From Candidatus Pseudoruminococcus merdavium (lineage in GTDB: Bacteria > Bacillota > Clostridia > Oscillospirales > Ruminococcaceae): a stretch of 64,000 nucleotides of DNA. The stretch is from positions 1-64,000 of the forward strand of contig CAJFSS010000008.1 in NCBI GenBank assembly GCA_904419745.1. Direction: 5' to 3'. The notes under the pieces were generated by a model. That model was given only the letters and a program-made list of their open reading frames with translations, had not been told where the DNA came from and did not search any database. The position numbers and the translations under genes were made by a program. Below are positions 52,923 to 60,940 of this stretch, piece after piece. Each line of letters opens with the position of its first letter. The stretch's first letter is position 1.

Positions 52923-54658
52923 GAAAAGACGGTACGTTAAAGCGCTTGATTTCTTTTACAAAGCCCTATCGCGGCTATCTGATCGGGGCGCTGTTCTCCG
53001 CTGTGGCAAGCGTCTCTTTGACTTTGCTTGCGCCGGTGATCAGCGGAAATGCCATTGACTATATTATTGGGCCGGGACAGGTGGACTTTAAAAATGTATT
53101 TTTTTTACTCATCTGGCTTGCGGCAACAGTGGCAGGGGTTGCGGTCTTTCAATGGTTGATGACCCTGTGTACCAATACGGTTACTTACCGCACAGTCCGG
53201 GATTTGCGTAAAGCGGTCTTTGAAAAACTGGAAGACGTCCCTCTTTCCTATATTGATTCCCATTCCCATGGTGACCTGATTAGCCGTGTGGCAAACGATA
53301 TCGATCAGATTTCCGATGGACTACTCCAGGGTTTTTCCCAGCTCTTTACCGGGATTATCACCATCGTGGGGACCTTGGGCTTTATGCTCTATGTCGATAT
53401 CCCAATTGCCCTGGTCGTGGTGATTTTGACCCCGCTCTCCTTTTTCGTGGCATCTTTTATCGCCAAGGGAACGTATAATATGTTCCGGGAACAATCTGCG
53501 ACCAAAGGAGAACTCAGCGGTTATATTGATGAGATGATCGGAAACCAGAAAGTGGTCAAGGCGTTCAGTTTTGAAGAGCGCGCACAGGAGGAGTTCGAGG
53601 AAATCAACCAAAGGCTTTACAAGTGCGGGGTCAAAGCGCAGTTTTATTCTGCACTGACAAATCCTTGCACCCGGTTTGTCAACTCCGTGGTCTATGCGGC
53701 GGTCGGGATTGTCGGCGCCCTGAGCGTCATCAGCGGCCGTTTGACCGTAGGGCAGCTCTCCTGCTTCCTCACCTATGCAAACCAGTATACCAAGCCGTTT
53801 AATGAGATTTCCGGGGTGATTACGGAATTCCAGGCGGCGCTTGCATGCGCGCGCAGGGTGTTTGCCGTGTTGGATGAACCGGAAGAAGCAGAGGAAAGCC
53901 CGAAGGTGCTTGAACACTGCGAGGGCAGCGTCCAGCTCAAAGATGTCTATTTCTCCTACAGCGAATCCAAGCCGTTGATTGAAAACTTGAATCTGCATGC
54001 ACAGCCGGGACAGAGAATTGCGATTGTCGGCCCGACCGGGTGTGGCAAGACCACCATTATCAACCTGCTGATGCGCTTTTATGACCCAAAGCAGGGAGAA
54101 ATCCTGGTAGATGATACGGACATCCGGGATGTCACCCGTGCCAGCCTGCGCGGGATGTATGGGATGGTATTGCAGGATACCTGGCTGTTTGCCGGCACCG
54201 TGCGGGATAACATTGCCTATGGTAAACCGGACGCCCCACTTGAGGAAATTGTGGCGGCGGCAAAAGCTGCACATGCGGACAGCTTTATCCGTCGTCTGCC
54301 GCAGGGGTATGATACCGTTCTGGCAGAGGACGGCGGAAATCTCTCCCAGGGGCAAAAGCAGCTGATGTGTATTGCGCGGATTATGCTGACCGACCCGCCG
54401 ATGCTTATCCTGGACGAGGCAACCAGTAGTATTGACACCCGTACGGAAATCCGTGTCCAACGCGCCTTTGAAAAGATGATGGCGGGACGCACCAGCTTTA
54501 TTGTGGCGCACAGACTTTCCACCATCAAAAACGCGGACAGTATTCTTGTCATGCGTGACGGACATATTGTGGAGCAGGGAAAACATGAACAGCTCCTTGC
54601 AAAGGGCGGATTCTATGCCGAACTGTATAACAGCCAGTTTGTCCCGTCTGATCTATAA
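52919..54658 (+). CDS. ABC exporter half-transporter, catalytic partner
   Basis: A 579-residue fused permease-ATPase, partner of the upstream protein. Six helices in the first 310 residues; then Walker A GPTGCGKTT (about 370), signature LSQGQKQ (about 475), canonical Walker B LILDEATSSID with the catalytic Glu, and switch IVAHRLST. Together the two genes encode one heterodimer of the LmrCD/BmrCD type, with one working and one degenerate ATP site. GAGGAGGCGTCAAG precedes the ATG. A terminator follows. Translational coupling ensures equal amounts. Confidence 0.93.
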   Translation: MRKDGTLKRLISFTKPYRGYLIGALFSAVASVSLTLLAPVISGNAIDYIIGPGQVDFKNVFFLLIWLAATVAGVAVFQWLMTLCTNTVTYRTVRDLRKAVFEKLEDVPLSYIDSHSHGDLISRVANDIDQISDGLLQGFSQLFTGIITIVGTLGFMLYVDIPIALVVVILTPLSFFVASFIAKGTYNMFREQSATKGELSGYIDEMIGNQKVVKAFSFEERAQEEFEEINQRLYKCGVKAQFYSALTNPCTRFVNSVVYAAVGIVGALSVISGRLTVGQLSCFLTYANQYTKPFNEISGVITEFQAALACARRVFAVLDEPEEAEESPKVLEHCEGSVQLKDVYFSYSESKPLIENLNLHAQPGQRIAIVGPTGCGKTTIINLLMRFYDPKQGEILVDDTDIRDVTRASLRGMYGMVLQDTWLFAGTVRDNIAYGKPDAPLEEIVAAAKAAHADSFIRRLPQGYDTVLAEDGGNLSQGQKQLMCIARIMLTDPPMLILDEATSSIDTRTEIRVQRAFEKMMAGRTSFIVAHRLSTIKNADSILVMRDGHIVEQGKHEQLLAKGGFYAELYNSQFVPSDL

Positions 54659-54665
54659 AAACAGC

Positions 54666-54699
54666 AAACAGGCTGCCCGGTTTCAGGGCAGCCTGTTTT
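54666..54699 (+). terminator. Terminator of the ABC exporter operon
   Basis: A perfect 13-bp stem (AAACAGGCTGCCC with complement), 7-base loop, then TTTTG. Confidence 0.85.
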
Positions 54700-54725
54700 G
54701 ATACCGTATTGATGGAGTCGCCGCT

Positions 54726-55073
54726 TTATTCAAAAAATTTTCCTTTATAAAAATTCTCGTTTCCAAGAGGAGTTGCTGTTAGCCGGAACAGCACACAGCC
54801 GTCCGGGCAGACGAGATTTTTGCTGTATTTTCCATCCCCGCCAATGTTTTCTAGATCACCGCCACTGCGGACGGCTTCCATGGTTGGAAACAGGATCATC
54901 ATCAGTTTGGAGCAGATTCCATACCCTTGCTGATTGACCGGGCAGCCATAGGTGCAGGTGTACTTGTCCCCGATTTCCTCTCCGTTTCGGCAGTAGCGTT
55001 CGGTATGATCCCCACGCAGGAACCCTATGACCTCTATTTCAAATCGATATTCCTCATCATACCATTTTTTCAT
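54726..55073 (-). CDS. TIGR04076 family protein
   Basis: A 115-residue cysteine-containing protein of the TIGR04076 family, found mainly in anaerobes and of unknown function. Family features: EEYRFEIEVIGF at the start, GDKYTCTYGCPVN (paired Cys), a middle RSGGDLEN and the C-terminal CPDGCVLFRLTA. The Cys positions may bind metal. AGGAGGATCTGT precedes the ATG. Single-gene unit converging on the ABC exporter terminator. Confidence 0.8.
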   Translation of the reverse strand: MKKWYDEEYRFEIEVIGFLRGDHTERYCRNGEEIGDKYTCTYGCPVNQQGYGICSKLMMILFPTMEAVRSGGDLENIGGDGKYSKNLVCPDGCVLFRLTATPLGNENFYKGKFFE

Positions 55074-55202
55074 ACAGATCCTCCTAACCTGTCTGTGTCC
55101 AGATCCTTATTTGTCATGATAGCATAGCGGTATGAGATTGTCACGGCATTACCCAGAAGATAGAGGAGAATCGCATCCCCCCTTTCATAGAAGTTGCAGG
55201 CG

Positions 55203-55520
55203 TTATAGGTCGTTTAGCTGCTCACATTCTTTCACAATTTTCTGGATGGCCTCTATTTGCGCAACAGTCAGACGAGAGACGTCAATGGATGCTGCTGATG
55301 GCTCGGAATCCGGAAGCGGTTCCATTCCCAAAAGATAATCGGTACTGACTCCGAAAAAATGTGCAAGTTTTATCAATCCAGAAAAGGAGGGGAGACGCTC
55401 GTCGGATTCATACCTGGAAATAACACTGCTGGAAATATGGAGTTGCCCAGCAAGCTGAGCGATAGTCATGCCTTTTGCGGCGCGCAGCATGGTCAAACGG
55501 CTGCCAAAACCCTCTATCAT
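55203..55520 (-). CDS. XRE family transcriptional regulator
   Basis: A 105-residue regulator. The N-terminal HTH_3 domain (residues 8-64) reads LRAAKGMTIAQLAGQLHISS then VISRYESDERLPSFSGLIKL, followed by FFGVSTDYLLG, typical of Cro/CI-like proteins. A C-terminal helix of about 35 residues may dimerise. AAAGGAGGACAGGCCT precedes the ATG. Divergent from the 50-codon gene at 55643; the short intergenic region probably contains its operator. Confidence 0.9.
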   Translation of the reverse strand: MIEGFGSRLTMLRAAKGMTIAQLAGQLHISSSVISRYESDERLPSFSGLIKLAHFFGVSTDYLLGMEPLPDSEPSAASIDVSRLTVAQIEAIQKIVKECEQLNDL

Positions 55521-55592
55521 AGGCCTGTCCTCCTTTTTGTTTGTGTCTTGATTTGATTATAGGGCATTCTCCATGTCAGATGGGCACGAAAA

Positions 55593-55622
55593 TTGACGAA
55601 TGGGCAATTGATGTGCTATACT
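55593..55622 (+). promoter_or_regulatory. Sigma-A promoter of the 50-codon gene
   Basis: TTGACG and TATACT with an 18-base spacer, 20 bases before the ATG. Confidence 0.65.
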
Positions 55623-55642
55623 GGCAACGAGGTGAAGCGCCG

Positions 55643-55795
55643 ATGAATTACAAAGAAGCATATTATTATCTGTTTAACGAAGTCAGCGATTTAATTGAAA
55701 AACTCAAGGAGATCCAGGCAGCTTCCGAGGAAATCTGCATTGCACAGTCAAAATTGGATGCATTTGAAAAAGCGCAGACGCAAAGAAAGGAATAA
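55643..55795 (+). CDS. Small helical protein of unknown function
   Basis: A 50-residue protein, not recognised. Its sequence (MNYKEAYYYLFNEVSDLIEK onward) is predicted to be one or two amphipathic helices without a signal peptide. ACGAGGTGAAGCG before the ATG, a well-formed promoter and a strong terminator all support it as real. It is divergent from the XRE regulator, which may control it. Confidence 0.65.
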   Translation: MNYKEAYYYLFNEVSDLIEKLKEIQAASEEICIAQSKLDAFEKAQTQRKE

Positions 55796-55839
55796 AAGAT
55801 TTTCCCCTTCTGAAGACTAGACAGAAGGGGAAAATCTTT
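55795..55839. terminator. Bidirectional terminator
   Basis: A perfect 18-bp stem with a 9-base loop and A/T-rich base between the 50-codon gene and spoIIP. Confidence 0.88.
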
Positions 55840-56977
55840 ATCCTTTGAGTTGTTCTAATGTTTTTGCCAGTGCCTTTCCAAACAGTTCTCCTGTATAAAT
55901 GGCTTCATCCAGGGTATTCGCATGTCCACCGACTTCTACCAACAGCGATCCATAGGTCAAATCCTGATTGTAATGGCGGTAGGAAAATAAAACCGGTCGT
56001 GCCAGGGTCGGAAACATGGTGGAGGCATTGTCCTGGATCATGGCTGCAAACCGAAGGTTTTGCATATAATTGGGCATATTCATCGTCCCGTCGTCGCATC
56101 CCGCAATCAGCATGAACTGGGCCGCCTTTTTCCCATTTATGGTTGTTGTTGGAGCAACCCGCACGCCCCCGTCGCGTTCAATGGCATCCCGGTGGACGTC
56201 TATGACGACTTTAATGGAGGGGTACTGGGCCAGATATTTTTTGACTGTCTCTGCAGAACGGTCGTATGCTCCGTTATAGGAGGGATAATCGTGGACAGTG
56301 GCGTCGTGTAGGACGCCAATTCCTGCGTTTTCCAATTGTTTGACAATTTCATCCCCTACACGGACCATGTTTTCGGAATTTTCCAGGGAACGGGCATTGT
56401 AAGTCTTGTCATAAAAATCCGTATCGTGCAGTTCATAACTCTCCGTGGTATGCGTGTGCATGATAAGCACCTGAGGTTCTGTGCCCTCCGTGATGGTAAT
56501 ATCCGGTTTGTTGGCAATCTCTGCTTCAATGGTTTCCCGCGAAAGGTTTGTCGTGTTGCGGATAAAGCCGTTCCCTTTTTGGATATAGGAAGAACTGGAC
56601 CCCGTTGTGGCAAACTCTTCATCGACAATATCCCCAGCGTCGGCGGGGCGTTCAATGGGAGCTTGTGAGGAGCTGGCCGCTTCGGATGAGGCTGTTTGGG
56701 AACTGGTTCCGGACTGTACCGCTTCGGAGGAAACAGAGCTTGTATCACTCGAAACAGAGGAGGTGTCCTCGTAGGGGAAATAGTATTCTGCCTCTCCGTT
56801 TAAATAGGAAATACCACCCTCCGGCATCTGAAGCAATGCGGAGAGTAACGCGGCTTTATCCCCAAAGTTTCCCAAAAATGGGGCGACAGAAGCGGAAACC
56901 CGGATTGTCAGCAGGGCACAGCCAAGAAAGGCGAGCGGTGCTATCATTTTTTTCATGGCAATTCTTTTTCGTTTCAC
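55838..56977 (-). CDS. spoIIP: Stage II sporulation protein P
   Basis: A 379-residue membrane-anchored amidase/endopeptidase that degrades septal peptidoglycan during engulfment with SpoIID and SpoIIM. An N-terminal membrane helix (about 8-30) is followed by a Ser-rich linker (about 70-125) and the SpoIIP catalytic domain (about 165-375): VLIMHTHTTESY (zinc-ligand His), VVIDVHRDAIER (His), and a Glu near SLLVEVGGHANT. The start is GTG, preceded by GCGGAGGATGAAAAT. Downstream of gpr, the arrangement found in Bacillus. The spacer between helix and domain is unusually Ser-rich. Evidence that the organism sporulates. Confidence 0.95.
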   Translation of the reverse strand: MKRKRIAMKKMIAPLAFLGCALLTIRVSASVAPFLGNFGDKAALLSALLQMPEGGISYLNGEAEYYFPYEDTSSVSSDTSSVSSEAVQSGTSSQTASSEAASSSQAPIERPADAGDIVDEEFATTGSSSSYIQKGNGFIRNTTNLSRETIEAEIANKPDITITEGTEPQVLIMHTHTTESYELHDTDFYDKTYNARSLENSENMVRVGDEIVKQLENAGIGVLHDATVHDYPSYNGAYDRSAETVKKYLAQYPSIKVVIDVHRDAIERDGGVRVAPTTTINGKKAAQFMLIAGCDDGTMNMPNYMQNLRFAAMIQDNASTMFPTLARPVLFSYRHYNQDLTYGSLLVEVGGHANTLDEAIYTGELFGKALAKTLEQLKG

Positions 56978-57052
56978 ATTTTCATCCTCCGCTCAAGTAC
57001 ATCAAAAACACGTTCATTGAAATTGTATGAGGTGGAGGTGGAGGATATGACA

Positions 57053-57931
57053 TTATGCCGTGAGATAGAGTAGTTCCCCGATTTTCAAGTTTGGCTGAAG
57101 CGCCATATTTACAGCAAGAGAAATAATATGGGCGGCTTTTGTAGTAAGCCGGTCTATGTCGCGTGGAGTCACCATCATAGGATTTCCTTGCGGTTGTGTT
57201 TTTTCCAGCTCGTCGTCGGAAAGTTCTTTTCCGAGCATGGATTCCCCCAGGGCAGAGGCGTCAATGACGGTGGGAACACCGATTGCGATAACTGGAATTC
57301 CCAGTGTATTTTTACTGATTTCTTTTCTGCGGTTTTGTACACCAGAACCGGGGGAGATCCCTGTGTTACACAGTTGAATGGTCGTTCCAAGTCTTTTGGC
57401 GTCTCCTGCGGCCAGCGCGTCGATAGCCAGGATGCAGCAGGGGGAGGTATCCTCGGATATTGCCTGTAGGATTTCCTGTACTTCAAACCCAGTCTGTCCT
57501 AAAACGCCCGGTGCCAAGGCGCTGACTGGGCGAAGTGGCCCAATCCCCATTTGCGAGATGATTTCCTGAGTAAGATGCCTTGTGGCGAAAATTTTTTTCA
57601 CGGCAAGAGGGCCCAAGGTGTCCGGGGTGATGTCCCGGTTGCCTAGTCCGATTACCATGACATGTCCCTGCTTTGGAATCATGCTCTTGAGTACGGAGCA
57701 AATGGCTTTTGCAAGCAGTTCTCCATCCTCAGAGTCTTCTCCAAATGGATCAGAATACAGGGTAAAATAATTGCCTTTGGGTTTTCCTGTTTTGTAAAAC
57801 GCCTCGTCTGAGGTAATACGGATTTGTTCGATTTTTACCCCGTTTTTTTCATATTCTTCCTTTTCCATTCCGGGTAGTTCTGCTTCTTTGATACGGGAAC
57901 AGGCTTCGGTAGCAAGGTCGGTGCGGATCAT
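57053..57931 (-). CDS. gpr: Spore germination protease GPR
   Basis: A 292-residue GPR endopeptidase (family A25) that degrades small acid-soluble spore proteins at germination. Family sequences: the N-terminal IRTDLATEA (zymogen processing region), VMVIGLGNRDITPDTLGP, HLTQEIISQMGIGPLRPVSA, ILAIDALAAGD and LCNTGISPGSGVQNRRKEIS. AAGAGGGAATTTTC precedes the ATG. Divergent from rpsT and upstream of spoIIP by 75 bases; in Bacillus these same three genes are neighbours. Expected to be controlled by a forespore sigma factor; no promoter was assigned by eye. Confidence 0.96.
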   Translation of the reverse strand: MIRTDLATEACSRIKEAELPGMEKEEYEKNGVKIEQIRITSDEAFYKTGKPKGNYFTLYSDPFGEDSEDGELLAKAICSVLKSMIPKQGHVMVIGLGNRDITPDTLGPLAVKKIFATRHLTQEIISQMGIGPLRPVSALAPGVLGQTGFEVQEILQAISEDTSPCCILAIDALAAGDAKRLGTTIQLCNTGISPGSGVQNRRKEISKNTLGIPVIAIGVPTVIDASALGESMLGKELSDDELEKTQPQGNPMMVTPRDIDRLTTKAAHIISLAVNMALQPNLKIGELLYLTA

Positions 57932-58119
57932 GAAAATTCCCTCTTTTCATCATTTTCTCTGTGCATAGTGTTGACCGTGGAAACAAAAATAGTCCTTTTG
58001 TTTTCCAAAAACAGAAAAATTGGAAAAAGGCAGAATTTATTTTCCGCAAGTTCTTGATTTTTGACAAAAGAAATGATAAGATAACTTGTACTGTCATGGA
58101 CTCAGAAGGAGGTGTGACT

Positions 58120-58380
58120 ATGCCGAACATTAAATCTGCGAAGAAGAGAGTCAAGGTCAACGCGACGAAAGCACTCCACAACAAAGCTTTGAAGTCCAAC
58201 CTGAAAACTACCCTGAAGCATGCAAATGCCGCAATTGAGGCAAATGAGGCTGACAAGGCAGAGGCTGTTAAAGTTGCGATCAAAAAGATCGACCAGGCTT
58301 GCGCAAAAGGTTTGCTCCACAAAAACTGCGCAGCTAGAAAGAAATCTCAGCTTGCCCGCAAACTGAACAAAGTCGGTTAA
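58120..58380 (+). CDS. rpsT: 30S ribosomal protein S20
   Basis: An 86-residue basic protein of the small ribosomal subunit, binding 16S rRNA. The N-terminal PNIKSAKKRVKVN and the lysine-rich three-helix pattern with LLHKNCAARKKSQLARKL are the S20 signature. AAGGAGGTGTGACT precedes the ATG at 58120. Codon use is strongly biased, as for other ribosomal proteins. Divergent from gpr. Its promoter includes TTGACA at about 58060 with an unclear -10. Confidence 0.97.
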   Translation: MPNIKSAKKRVKVNATKALHNKALKSNLKTTLKHANAAIEANEADKAEAVKVAIKKIDQACAKGLLHKNCAARKKSQLARKLNKVG

Positions 58381-58471
58381 TTCCGGCCAAAAGGAAGGGA
58401 TGCCCAGGCATCCTGATTGCAGTGCCTGTAACGTAAGTTGTTGATTTTCCGTAAATATTTGCCCGCAAAGG

Positions 58472-58500
58472 TTGACGTGGGCCTTTTCTCCTACTATGAT
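58472..58500 (+). promoter_or_regulatory. Sigma-A promoter of the small membrane-protein gene
   Basis: TTGACG and TATGAT with exactly 17 bases between, 40 bases before the ATG at 58541. Confidence 0.7.
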
Positions 58501-58540
58501 AGAGAAAAGATAACCAGAACATTGACTGGGGGAAACGGAC

Positions 58541-58693
58541 ATGAATTTTAAAAACTTTGTTACTAGGGTCCTGCCGATTGTCGCTTCCATCTTTATTATG
58601 GCGGCGTCACTTGCTTATATTATTATAAAGCTTATGGGAGACCGGGCTTATCGTGAAAAGTGGAAAGACTATAACGATTGCGGTCTCGCCTAA
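58541..58693 (+). CDS. Small single-pass membrane protein
   Basis: A 50-residue protein, not recognised. It begins MNFKNFVTRVLPIVASIFIM, has one membrane helix (about 10-30) and a charged tail (DRAYREKWKDYNDCGLA). A very good promoter, a GGGGGAAACGGAC ribosome-binding site and a terminator immediately downstream make it a complete single-gene unit despite its size. The tail with a C-terminal Cys may face the cytoplasm. It could be a stress- or envelope-associated small protein; no function can be assigned. Confidence 0.7.
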   Translation: MNFKNFVTRVLPIVASIFIMAASLAYIIIKLMGDRAYREKWKDYNDCGLA

Positions 58694-58732
58694 TTTTTTC
58701 GGTTTAGTAACCAATGTAACAACAAATGTAAC

Positions 58733-58766
58733 GAACAGCCTGACAGTTTGTCAGGCTGTTCTTTTG
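58733..58766 (+). terminator. Terminator of the small membrane-protein gene
   Basis: A perfect 13-bp stem (GAACAGCCTGACA with complement), 3-base loop and TTTTG tail. Confidence 0.85.
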
Positions 58767-58779
58767 ATCTATGAAATTG

Positions 58780-58819
58780 AAAACAGAAGGGAGGGGCAGC
58801 TGCCCCTCCCTTCTGTTTT
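58780..58819 (-). terminator. Terminator of the methyltransferase remnant
   Basis: A 19-20-bp near-perfect palindrome (AACAGAAGGGAGGGGCAG with complement) flanked by A's and T's, just beyond the remnant's stop codon on the minus strand. Confidence 0.75.
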
Positions 58820-58823
58820 TCTT

Positions 58824-59306
58824 CTAATTTAATTGCTTTTTTGCCCTTATAATAGCACGGTTGGTGTTTTCACCGATTGGAAAGCGAAGATAATCGCCGT
58901 ATTCCGCTTGCACGGAAAACCCTGCTCCGAAAAGATAGGCATGGATTTCCTCTAGCAAGGGAAAATGCTTTGTTTCAGGGGCTTCAACAAAAAAGGATTG
59001 TCCCTGCGGTCAGTTCATATCTTCGGAGAAACCGGCAGGTTTCTGTCAAAGGTATTATCTTCCAGTATCATTTTTCCCACAGTACCCAGGCTGTCCGTTC
59101 GTTCAAAGATCACCCGATCATCCGGGGATTCGAACCACTCTTCTGGACGCAAGGTGTAGCCGTAATCGATAAACAGATATCCTCCCGGGTGCAGGGCCTC
59201 GGCCGCCTTTTCGATCAGGATTTGTTGTGATGTTTGGTATTCGCAGTCTGAAACGATATTGAACAGGAAATTTGCGGCAATGACAACCACATCATATCCT
59301 GTACCT
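58824..59306 (-). pseudogene. Remnant of a class I SAM-dependent methyltransferase
   Basis: Three frames in succession give the C-terminal half of a methyltransferase. The first has DVVVIAANFLFNIVSD and LHPGGYLFIDYGYTLRPEEW, typical of the core after motif II. The second is a short piece, FLRRYELTAG. The third, QSFFVEAPETKHFPLLEEIH through YGDYLRFPIGENTNRAII, ends at 58824. Frame changes lie near 59020-59045 and 58995-59005. The SAM-binding N-terminal half and a start codon are missing, and a TGA stands just upstream of the first piece. So this is a decayed, truncated gene and not one sequencing error. Confidence 0.8.
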
Positions 59307-59382
59307 CAGTCTGTTGTGATCACATCTGGTAACGAAAATGTCCAGCTTAAGGTGAAAATCGAGAAAGGCGGGCTCTTTCCTC

Positions 59383-59410
59383 TTGACATTATAAAAAAGC
59401 GGGTTATAAT
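59383..59410 (+). promoter_or_regulatory. Promoter of the citrate synthase operon
   Basis: TTGACA and TATAAT, both perfect, with a 16-base spacer. A palindromic operator follows within 10 bases. Confidence 0.8.
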
Positions 59411-59416
59411 AGTTGT

Positions 59417-59434
59417 ATGATTGTATACAATCAT
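59417..59434. promoter_or_regulatory. Palindromic GntR/FCD-type operator
   Basis: A perfect 18-bp palindrome, ATGATTGTATACAATCAT, just downstream of the -10. Its core TTGTATACAA fits the T-N-G-T-N3-A-C-N-A pattern of FadR-subfamily operators. The regulator encoded at 60941 is the natural candidate to bind it, in a position that would block initiation. Confidence 0.65.
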
Positions 59435-59466
59435 TATAGTATTCAATTGCCGCAGGAGGGAGAACT

Positions 59467-60834
59467 ATGATCGAGAGAAGCAAAAAGACAAATCTGTTGG
59501 AACAATCGTTGTACCGGTATTCCCTGCAAGATATCGAAAATCCGAACCTGTACCGGCAGATCTACCCGTACGATGCGGTGCCAAAAGTGACCTTTAACCA
59601 CCGTCATGTTCCTATCAACATGCCAAACGATATCTGGATTACGGACACGACTTTCCGTGACGGGCAGCAGTCCAGGGCGCCATATGAAGTACATCAGATT
59701 GTCGATTTGTTTCAGATGATGTCCCGCCTTGGCGGCCCAAATGGGATGATCCGCCAGACCGAGTTTTTTATGTACAGCCAGAAAGATAGAGAGGCGCTGT
59801 ACAAATGTATGGAACTGGGGCTGGAGTTTCCAGAAATTACCACCTGGATTCGCGCCTCCAAAGAGGATTTTAAACTGGTTAAGGACATTGGCGTGAAAGA
59901 GACGGGAATCCTGGTAAGTTGTTCGGATTACCACATCTTTAAAAAGCTTGGGAAGACCAGGAAACAGGCGATGGAGATGTATCTTTCCGTTGTGGCGCAG
60001 GCCCTGGAGATGGGAATCCGCCCGCGTTGCCATCTGGAGGATATCACCCGTGCGGATTTTTATGGTTTTGTCGTCCCCTTTGTCAATGAGCTGATGAAGA
60101 TGTCCAAAGAAGCGGGGATCCCAGTGAAAATCCGTGCCTGCGATACGATGGGCTTTGGTTCTTCCTTCCCGGGCGTCGCTTTGCCGAGGAGCGTCCCTGG
60201 TATTGTCTATGGCCTCAACCACTATTCGGAAGTCCCAAGCGAGCTGCTGGAATGGCATGGGCATAACGATTTTTACAAGGCCGTGACCAATGCCTCCAAT
60301 GCCTGGCTCTACGGGGCCTCTGCGGTCAACTGTACCCTGCTCGGTATTGGAGAGCGCACTGGGAATGTGCCGCTGGAGGCTATGGTCTTTGAATACGCTT
60401 CCATGACGGGGGATTTTAACGGGATGGACCCAACCGTCATTACTGAGATTGCCGATTACTATGAAAAGGAGATCGGCTACCATATCCCGGAGATGACCCC
60501 TTTTGTAGGCAAAAACTTCAATGTGACCCGTGCGGGAATCCATGCGGACGGACTGCTCAAGGACGAAGAGATCTATAACATCTTTGATACGCAGAAAATC
60601 CTCAGCCGGCCTGCGGAGGTCTCCATCAGCAATACCTCCGGGCTTGCGGGGATTGCCTACTGGATCAATGTGCACTACCGTCTTAACGGGGATTCCCAGG
60701 TTCAAAAGCGGTCGCCGCTTGTCTCCTATATCAAGGAGTGGGTGGATTCCCAGTACGCCATGGGACGCCAGACTGTCATGAGCGATGAGGAAATCGAAAA
60801 ACTGGTGGAGGAATTTCAATCTTCAAAAAAATAA
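59467..60834 (+). CDS. Re-citrate synthase-like (isopropylmalate/homocitrate synthase family)
   Basis: A 455-residue DRE-TIM (HMGL-like) metalloenzyme. WITDTTFRDGQQSRAPYEVH (about residues 57-75) contains the catalytic Arg-Asp and metal Asp; LEWHGHNDFYKAVTNA gives the HxH metal ligands (about 257), and NCTLLGIGERTGNVPLE follows. Length and context match the (Re)-citrate synthase of Clostridium kluyveri type rather than LeuA (no long regulatory C-terminal domain and no leu genes nearby): aconitase and isocitrate dehydrogenase follow. It would condense oxaloacetate and acetyl-CoA to citrate. GCAGGAGGGAGAACT precedes the ATG. Homocitrate or citramalate synthase remain alternatives. Confidence 0.82.
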   Translation: MIERSKKTNLLEQSLYRYSLQDIENPNLYRQIYPYDAVPKVTFNHRHVPINMPNDIWITDTTFRDGQQSRAPYEVHQIVDLFQMMSRLGGPNGMIRQTEFFMYSQKDREALYKCMELGLEFPEITTWIRASKEDFKLVKDIGVKETGILVSCSDYHIFKKLGKTRKQAMEMYLSVVAQALEMGIRPRCHLEDITRADFYGFVVPFVNELMKMSKEAGIPVKIRACDTMGFGSSFPGVALPRSVPGIVYGLNHYSEVPSELLEWHGHNDFYKAVTNASNAWLYGASAVNCTLLGIGERTGNVPLEAMVFEYASMTGDFNGMDPTVITEIADYYEKEIGYHIPEMTPFVGKNFNVTRAGIHADGLLKDEEIYNIFDTQKILSRPAEVSISNTSGLAGIAYWINVHYRLNGDSQVQKRSPLVSYIKEWVDSQYAMGRQTVMSDEEIEKLVEEFQSSKK

Positions 60835-60896
60835 AGAGAGAATAGGGAAAGACCGGGATTTTGCAGAATTTTGTCCCAAAGGGGCAGAAAAACTGC

Positions 60897-60920
60897 TATA
60901 ATACAGGAGTACAAATACTC
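60897..60920 (+). promoter_or_regulatory. Possible internal promoter and inverted repeat before the GntR gene
   Basis: A TATAAT at 60897-60902 without a good -35, followed by GAGTA-CAAA-TACTC (60907-60920), a 5-bp inverted repeat. Might allow separate expression of the regulator. Confidence 0.35.
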
Positions 60921-60940
60921 AAGAATTCCGGAGGCAGTTT

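Noticed and set aside
53321-54586. 421-codon minus-strand frame within the ABC exporter
   Set aside because: Shadow of a gene with intact Walker motifs.
59443-60819. 458-codon minus-strand frame opposite the citrate synthase-like gene
   Set aside because: Shadow frame; the plus-strand protein has complete catalytic motifs, promoter and ribosome-binding site.
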